Positions 5,479 through 8,647 of a stretch of 8,647 nucleotides of DNA are shown here, in pieces (within the stretch, counting starts at the first letter, position 1; every line of letters begins with the position of its first letter). The notes beneath the pieces were generated by a model, which made no database searches, was not told the DNA's origin, and saw nothing but the letters and a program-made list of their open reading frames with translations. The stretch lies in NCBI GenBank assembly GCA_050697155.1, contig JBOGZD010000121.1:1-8647 (forward strand), given 5' to 3'. A program made the translations under genes and the position numbers. This DNA comes from JBOGZD01 sp050697155. GTDB taxonomy: Bacteria > Actinomycetota > Thermoleophilia > Solirubrobacterales > 70-9.

Positions 5479-6408
5479 TCAGGGGATCCGGCGGACGCTG
5501 GAGAGCATGATCTCCTTGATCTGCTCGATGATCTCCCGTGCCTCGGACCACTCGCGCTGCCACACGTTGCGGCCGTAGATCACGCCCGAGCCGCCCGCCT
5601 CCATGATGAACCGGGTCTGGCCGAGCAGCTGCTCGTCGTCGACCTTCGAGCCGCCCGAGAGCACCACCAGCGAGCGGCCGGCCGACTCGACCACGTGGCG
5701 GATGGCCTCTTCCTGGGAGACGTCCATCTCGTTGTAGGGGGCGGGGGAGTCCTTGTCCTTGTCCGGGTTGAGCTTCGGCATGTTGAGCTTGACCACGTCG
5801 GCGCCCATCTCCATCGCCATCCGCGCCGCGTAGTCGATCGCGTAGAACGAGTCGCGCCCGCCCTTCTTCTCGATCGCCGCTCCGCGCGGGTAGGCCCAGA
5901 CCACCAGCGGCATCCCGAAGCGGTCGCAGTCGGCGCGCACGTCCTGGAGCTGGCGCAGGTCGGCGTCCTGGCGCGGCGAGCCGACGTAGAGCGTGTAGCC
6001 GACTGCGTCGGCGCCGAGGCGCACCGCGTCCTCGACTGAGGCGTTGGTGGTCGAGAGCGCGTCGTCGGAGGAGGGGACGTCGGTCTTGCCGTTCACCTTC
6101 AGGATCAGCGGCACCTGGCCCGCATAGTCGGGGTAGTACTTGGTCGCCAGCCCGATCTGGCAGGCGATCGCCGAGTAGCCGGCCTCGGCCGCGAGCCGGA
6201 ACTGGTACTCGGGGTCCTTCGAGGCCGGGTTGGGGAAGAAGTCGCGCGGGCCGTGCTCGATCCCCTGGTCGATCGGCAGGAAGAGGAGCGTCCCGTTGCC
6301 GGGCCCGAACTCGAACAGCAGCCGGCGCAGGCGGGTGCGCTTGCCCGTCGAGAGGGTGGCGAGGAGGGACTTCTGCTCTGTTATCGGCGCGGTGGTTGCG
6401 GCTTCCAT
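5479..6408 (-). CDS. Class I fructose-bisphosphate aldolase, DhnA/archaeal type
   Basis: This 309-residue cytosolic TIM-barrel enzyme would cleave fructose 1,6-bisphosphate to dihydroxyacetone phosphate and glyceraldehyde 3-phosphate, or catalyse the reverse reaction, through a lysine Schiff base. Visible motifs are 'LPIDQGIEHGP' (44-54, with D47), 'WAYPRG' (171-176, Tyr173), the Schiff-base lysine K207 in 'ADVVKLNMP', and the phosphate-binding loops 'SGGSK' (251-255) and 'GVIYGRN' (275-281). The barrel and length fit the family. The ATG at 6408 is preceded by GAAGAAGAGG, which ends 2 bases before it; this is close but usable. Longer upstream reading would run into the divergent ligase gene. 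The stop at 5479-5481 lies 4 bases before the inferred CTG start of the nuclease. Related DhnA-fold enzymes act in aromatic amino acid or autoinducer pathways, but the 'DQGIEHGP' form and the length favour glycolysis or gluconeogenesis. Confidence 0.9.
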   Translation of the reverse strand: MEAATTAPITEQKSLLATLSTGKRTRLRRLLFEFGPGNGTLLFLPIDQGIEHGPRDFFPNPASKDPEYQFRLAAEAGYSAIACQIGLATKYYPDYAGQVPLILKVNGKTDVPSSDDALSTTNASVEDAVRLGADAVGYTLYVGSPRQDADLRQLQDVRADCDRFGMPLVVWAYPRGAAIEKKGGRDSFYAIDYAARMAMEMGADVVKLNMPKLNPDKDKDSPAPYNEMDVSQEEAIRHVVESAGRSLVVLSGGSKVDDEQLLGQTRFIMEAGGSGVIYGRNVWQREWSEAREIIEQIKEIMLSSVRRIP

Positions 6409-6452
6409 TACCTCTTCTTCGGTCGCTTTCCGGTTCTGCTGACTGCGCTGCC

Positions 6453-6460
6453 AGTATAGG
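6453..6460. promoter_or_regulatory. Overlapping -10-like elements for the aldolase and ligase genes
   Basis: In the 55-base gap between the divergent starts, the plus strand reads AGTATAGG. On the minus strand this gives TATACT (6458-6453), 5 of 6 matches to a -10, which would give the aldolase mRNA a leader of about 40 bases. On the plus strand TATAGG (6455-6460) lies only 3 bases before the ligase GTG. I see no good -35 for either direction, so the call is tentative. Confidence 0.35.
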
Positions 6461-6463
6461 TGC

Positions 6464-7576
6464 GTGCTCGCGCACCAATTCGCCGGGCCGCCCTTCACCG
6501 TCGGGATCGAGGAGGAGCTGATGCTCCTCGAGAAATCGGGGCTGGGGCTCGCGCAGGGGATCGAGACGATCCTCGAGAACGTGCCCGCCGAGCTCGACGG
6601 ACAGGTGAAGCCCGAGCTGATGCAGCCGGTGCTCGAGATCGCCACCACGCCCTGCCCGGACGTGCGCACGGCCGGGGCGCAGCTCGCCACCCTGCGGCGC
6701 GCGGTCGCCGATATCGCCGAGGCCAACGGGATGCTGGTCGCCGCCGCCGGCACCCACCCGTTCGCGCTCTTCGAGGACCAGGAGATCGTCGACCGCCCCC
6801 GCTACCGCGAGCTCGCCGCCGACCTCCAGTACATCGCCCGACAGGAGCTGATCTTCGGCACCCACGTGCACGTGGCGATCGAGGGGCCCGACCGGGCGAT
6901 CTACGTCGCCGACGGGATCCGCCGCTACCTGCCGCTGCTGCTCGCGCTCTCGGCCAACTCGCCCTTCTGGCGGGGCAGCGACACGGGGATGCTCTCCTCG
7001 CGAACGGCGATCTTCCGCGCCTTTCCCCGCGCCGGGATCCCTCCCCACTACGGCACCTGGGAGATCTTCTCCAACCGGGTCGAGCTGATGATGCGCGCGG
7101 GCGCGATCGACGATTACACCTACCTGTGGTGGGACGTGCGCCCGCACCCGAACCTGGGCACGGTCGAGACCCGCGTCTTCGACCAGTCGACCCGGCTCGA
7201 GTACACCGTCGCCCTGGCGGCCCTCGTGGCCGCGATCGCGCACCGGCTGTGCCGGCTCTATGACGCCGAGGAGCCGCTGGTCGAGTACCCGACCGAGCTG
7301 GTCGACGACAACAAGGTGCGCGCCGCGCTGCGCGGCGTCGACGGCAAGCTGGTCGACTTTCGCCGCGGCGAGCAGGTACGGGCGCCCGAGATGGCGCTGA
7401 AGCTGATCGATCTGGTGTCGGACAACGCCGTCGAGCTCGGCTGCCGCGAGGAGCTCGAGGGGATCAAGGAGCTGCTCGAGATCGGCACCGGCGCCCACCG
7501 CCAGCTCGAGCTCTACGAGCGCAGCGGCGACATGCACACGCTGGTCGCCGAGATCGTCGAGACCAGCCGCGCCTAG
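6464..7576 (+). CDS. YbdK-type carboxylate-amine ligase (glutamate-cysteine ligase 2 family)
   Basis: This 370-residue cytosolic ATP-dependent ligase belongs to the GCS2 family. The E. coli member YbdK is almost the same length and shows weak gamma-glutamylcysteine synthesis. Conserved blocks are the N-terminal 'FTVGIEEELMLLE' (11-23, acidic metal-binding), 'KPELMQPVLEIATTPC' (49-64), 'FGTHVHVAI' (131-139), 'LSANSPFWRGSDTG' (162-175), 'SSRTAIFRAFPR' (178-189) and 'NLGTVETRVFDQ' near 230-240. The GTG at 6464 is the only usual start that keeps the full N-terminal motif. There is no ribosome binding site, so leaderless or coupled initiation is possible. The gene is divergent from the aldolase and convergent with the DUF2461 gene, and there is no partner to define its substrate. 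A role in low-molecular-weight thiol synthesis is possible but unproven. Confidence 0.92.
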   Translation: MLAHQFAGPPFTVGIEEELMLLEKSGLGLAQGIETILENVPAELDGQVKPELMQPVLEIATTPCPDVRTAGAQLATLRRAVADIAEANGMLVAAAGTHPFALFEDQEIVDRPRYRELAADLQYIARQELIFGTHVHVAIEGPDRAIYVADGIRRYLPLLLALSANSPFWRGSDTGMLSSRTAIFRAFPRAGIPPHYGTWEIFSNRVELMMRAGAIDDYTYLWWDVRPHPNLGTVETRVFDQSTRLEYTVALAALVAAIAHRLCRLYDAEEPLVEYPTELVDDNKVRAALRGVDGKLVDFRRGEQVRAPEMALKLIDLVSDNAVELGCREELEGIKELLEIGTGAHRQLELYERSGDMHTLVAEIVETSRA

Positions 7577-7641
7577 ACGCTGCGGTCCCGCATTGTGTCG
7601 CCTGGGAGCTCTGATCCGGGAGAGCGGCGGCAGGGCGGCGC
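7577..7641. terminator. Convergent intergenic gap with weak hairpin
   Basis: The 65 bases between the convergent stops contain GCTCT (7608-7612) and AGAGC (7621-7625), a 5-bp stem with an 8-base loop and no T-run. It may help to end transcription from both sides but is near chance level. I see nothing else here. Confidence 0.2.
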
Positions 7642-8328
7642 CTAGTACGCGAGCCCGGTCGCCTCGCAGACGAACTCGACCAGCGGCGCGCCGCTCGCGC
7701 AGATCTCCTGGAACCGCCGGGGGAAGTCGCGCGAGGTCACCTCGCGCTGGGTGAGGGTGGTCGAGGCGATGAAGTCCTTGCGCCGCAGGTCGTCGATCAG
7801 CGGGTGGTCGGGCGGGTAGCCTCGCGGCGCCCGCTTGAGGCTGTCGCCGCCGAGCACAAAGCGCTCGGCGAAGCGTCCGTTCGCGGTGACCGCGCGCCAG
7901 CGCGCGGGCTGGGCGACGAGCGCCCGGCGGATCCGCTCGAGGCTCTCTGTCGGCGGGTGCCAGAGGCCGGCGCCGGCGAACACGTTGCGCGGCTCCAGGT
8001 GCAGGTAGAAGCCGGGGGCGGCGGCGCCGTCGCCGTCGGCGTGGCGGAAGTAGATCCCGACGTGGGTCTTGTAGGGCGTCTTGTCCTTGGAGAAGCGCAC
8101 GTCGCGATAGATCCGGAACAGCGACCCGCCCACCGGCCGCGCGTCGGCGAGGAAGTGGGGGCTGATCTCGTGCAGGAGCGGCCTGAACTCCTCGACGAAG
8201 TCGAGCGCCGGCTCGAGCACCGTCTCCTCGTAGCGCTGCTTGTTCGCCTTGAACCACTCGCGGCGGTTGTTGGCGGCGAGTTCGCGCAGGAAGCGGAACG
8301 TCTGCGGGGTGAAGCGGGGATCGGGCAT
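7642..8328 (-). CDS. DUF2461 family protein (TIGR02453-like), function unknown
   Basis: This is a 228-residue soluble protein of the widespread uncharacterised DUF2461 family. Typical features are the N-terminal helix 'FLRELAANNRREWFKANKQR' (13-32), the central 'FRIYRDVRFSKDKTPYKTHVG' region at about 71-91, 'GFYLHLEP' (106-113) and a Pro/His loop 'GLWHPPTE' near 121-128. The invariant Arg, Asp and Lys residues of the central motif are present. The ATG at 8328 has a full AAGGAGGT 3 bases upstream and begins 'MPDPRFTPQTFRFL', as is usual. An earlier in-frame start at 8427 would add 33 residues unlike the family and is rejected. No signal peptide or membrane segment is seen. It is divergent from the zinc-ribbon gene across a 122-base gap. 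No function is known to me. Confidence 0.92.
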   Translation of the reverse strand: MPDPRFTPQTFRFLRELAANNRREWFKANKQRYEETVLEPALDFVEEFRPLLHEISPHFLADARPVGGSLFRIYRDVRFSKDKTPYKTHVGIYFRHADGDGAAAPGFYLHLEPRNVFAGAGLWHPPTESLERIRRALVAQPARWRAVTANGRFAERFVLGGDSLKRAPRGYPPDHPLIDDLRRKDFIASTTLTQREVTSRDFPRRFQEICASGAPLVEFVCEATGLAY

Positions 8329-8331
8329 CGG

Positions 8332-8339
8332 ACCTCCTT
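8332..8339 (-). promoter_or_regulatory. Ribosome binding site of the DUF2461 gene
   Basis: AAGGAGGT on the minus strand (8339-8332) is a full-length match to the 16S anti-Shine-Dalgarno and lies 3 bases before the ATG at 8328. It settles this start over the longer in-frame alternative at 8427. Confidence 0.8.
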
Positions 8340-8438
8340 GGTGACTCAACTCCATACTGAACCGAAGCGCCTCGCCGGACTCCCCGCTTTCGGCCGGATG
8401 TGGGACGAGAGTGGGGCGGAACTGCACCCGCGCGGGGG

Positions 8439-8444
8439 TATTCT
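8439..8444 (+). promoter_or_regulatory. Candidate -10 of the zinc-ribbon gene (leaderless)
   Basis: TATTCT matches the -10 consensus at 4 of 6 positions, keeping TA...T, and ends 6 bases before the ATG at 8451. Transcription would therefore start on the A of the ATG. No clear -35 is seen 16-18 bases upstream. A GGAG at 8446-8449 is too close to the ATG to act as a normal ribosome binding site. Confidence 0.4.
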
Positions 8445-8450
8445 CGGAGC

Positions 8451-8647
8451 ATGCCCGAGGCAGGACCCGAGCTGTCGGTGGTCTGCAAGAGCTGCGGCGC
8501 CGAGGTGAGCCCGTACGTGACCGAGTGCCCGTATTGCGGCACCCGGCTGCGCAAGCGGGCGCCGAAGCTCGAGCGGGTCGGCGACGAGGTGCGGGTGCGC
8601 GAGGGGCGGCGCGATCGGCGTCGCCGCCGCGCCGCCGAGCGCCGCAG
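8451..8647 (+). CDS. Zinc-ribbon protein with Arg-rich segment, 3' end cut by the window (possible rhomboid-type protease N-terminus)
   Basis: Only the first 65 residues are present and the frame is open at the window edge. A treble-clef/zinc-ribbon motif is clear: 'CKSCG' and 'CPYCG' at about 12-30, a C-x2-C, 10-residue, C-x2-C arrangement that should bind one zinc. A basic stretch follows from about residue 34, ending in an Arg run ('RRDRRRRRAAERR'). In Solirubrobacterales-like genomes I recall this layout (zinc ribbon, basic linker, membrane domain) on rhomboid-family intramembrane proteases. The membrane part is outside the window, so that assignment is a guess. The ATG at 8451 is supported by the start of the conserved motif shortly after it and by the -10-like TATTCT just upstream. 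Confidence 0.75.
   Translation, partial: MPEAGPELSVVCKSCGAEVSPYVTECPYCGTRLRKRAPKLERVGDEVRVREGRRDRRRRRAAERR

Noticed and set aside
6409..6753. N-terminal extension of the aldolase to 6753
   Set aside because: The extension is antisense to the start of the ligase gene, has no aldolase similarity, and would remove the divergent promoter region.
8329..8427. N-terminal extension of the DUF2461 protein to an ATG at 8427
   Set aside because: The added 33 residues do not resemble the family, and a perfect ribosome binding site lies inside the extension, in front of the ATG at 8328.
5471..8554. A 1027-codon open frame on the minus strand
   Set aside because: It runs antisense to the ligase and out of frame through the aldolase and DUF2461 genes. 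Its translation is Arg/Pro/Ala-rich low-complexity sequence with no motifs, typical of a GC-rich shadow frame.
1..8647. CRISPR array, tRNA, insertion sequence or prophage remnants
   Set aside because: I saw no regularly spaced direct repeats, tRNA-like cloverleaf, transposase motifs or integrase genes on either strand.

Overview
This is a high-GC bacterial segment. Short intergenic gaps, codon use with G or C at nearly every third position, and the protein variants present suggest an actinobacterial-type chromosome, perhaps Thermoleophilia/Solirubrobacterales. That placement is inferred from protein style and not from a marker gene. I found no rRNA, tRNA, CRISPR array, insertion sequence or phage gene.

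Region 1 (1-2923) is an arsenic-response locus in two divergent arms around an AT-rich control region (about 1454-1539). The leftward arm is arsR (ArsR/SmtB repressor), arsM (arsenite S-adenosylmethionine methyltransferase) and a 105-residue protein with a Cys-Cys pair. All three overlap or nearly touch, so they form one operon. The rightward arm is an arsenate reductase of the low-molecular-weight phosphatase fold with an extra N-terminal helical domain, followed 16 bases later by a calcineurin-like metallophosphoesterase. Together the genes imply arsenate reduction to arsenite, sensing of arsenite by ArsR, and methylation by ArsM. No arsenite efflux pump (ArsB, Acr3) lies in the window. The arsR promoter has a TTGACA -35 and a -10 that ends 7 bases before the ATG, so its mRNA is probably leaderless.

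Region 2 (2947-6408) is entirely on the minus strand: a class I (DhnA-type) fructose-bisphosphate aldolase, a staphylococcal-nuclease-like protein starting right after the aldolase stop, a perfect 14-bp inverted repeat, and a large exported alpha/beta hydrolase that converges on the metallophosphoesterase. The nuclease reading frame runs upstream of its first usual start codon through a clear hydrophobic segment. This suggests a non-standard CTG start or a lost ATG.

Region 3 (6464-8647) holds a YbdK-type carboxylate-amine ligase divergent from the aldolase, a DUF2461 protein convergent with the ligase, and the 5' end of a divergent gene encoding a zinc ribbon followed by an Arg-rich stretch, cut by the window edge. 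These look like ordinary chromosomal genes unrelated to arsenic. The most notable items are the unstudied small and phosphoesterase partners in the arsenic locus, its overlapping divergent promoters, the nuclease start anomaly and the 14-bp hairpin.
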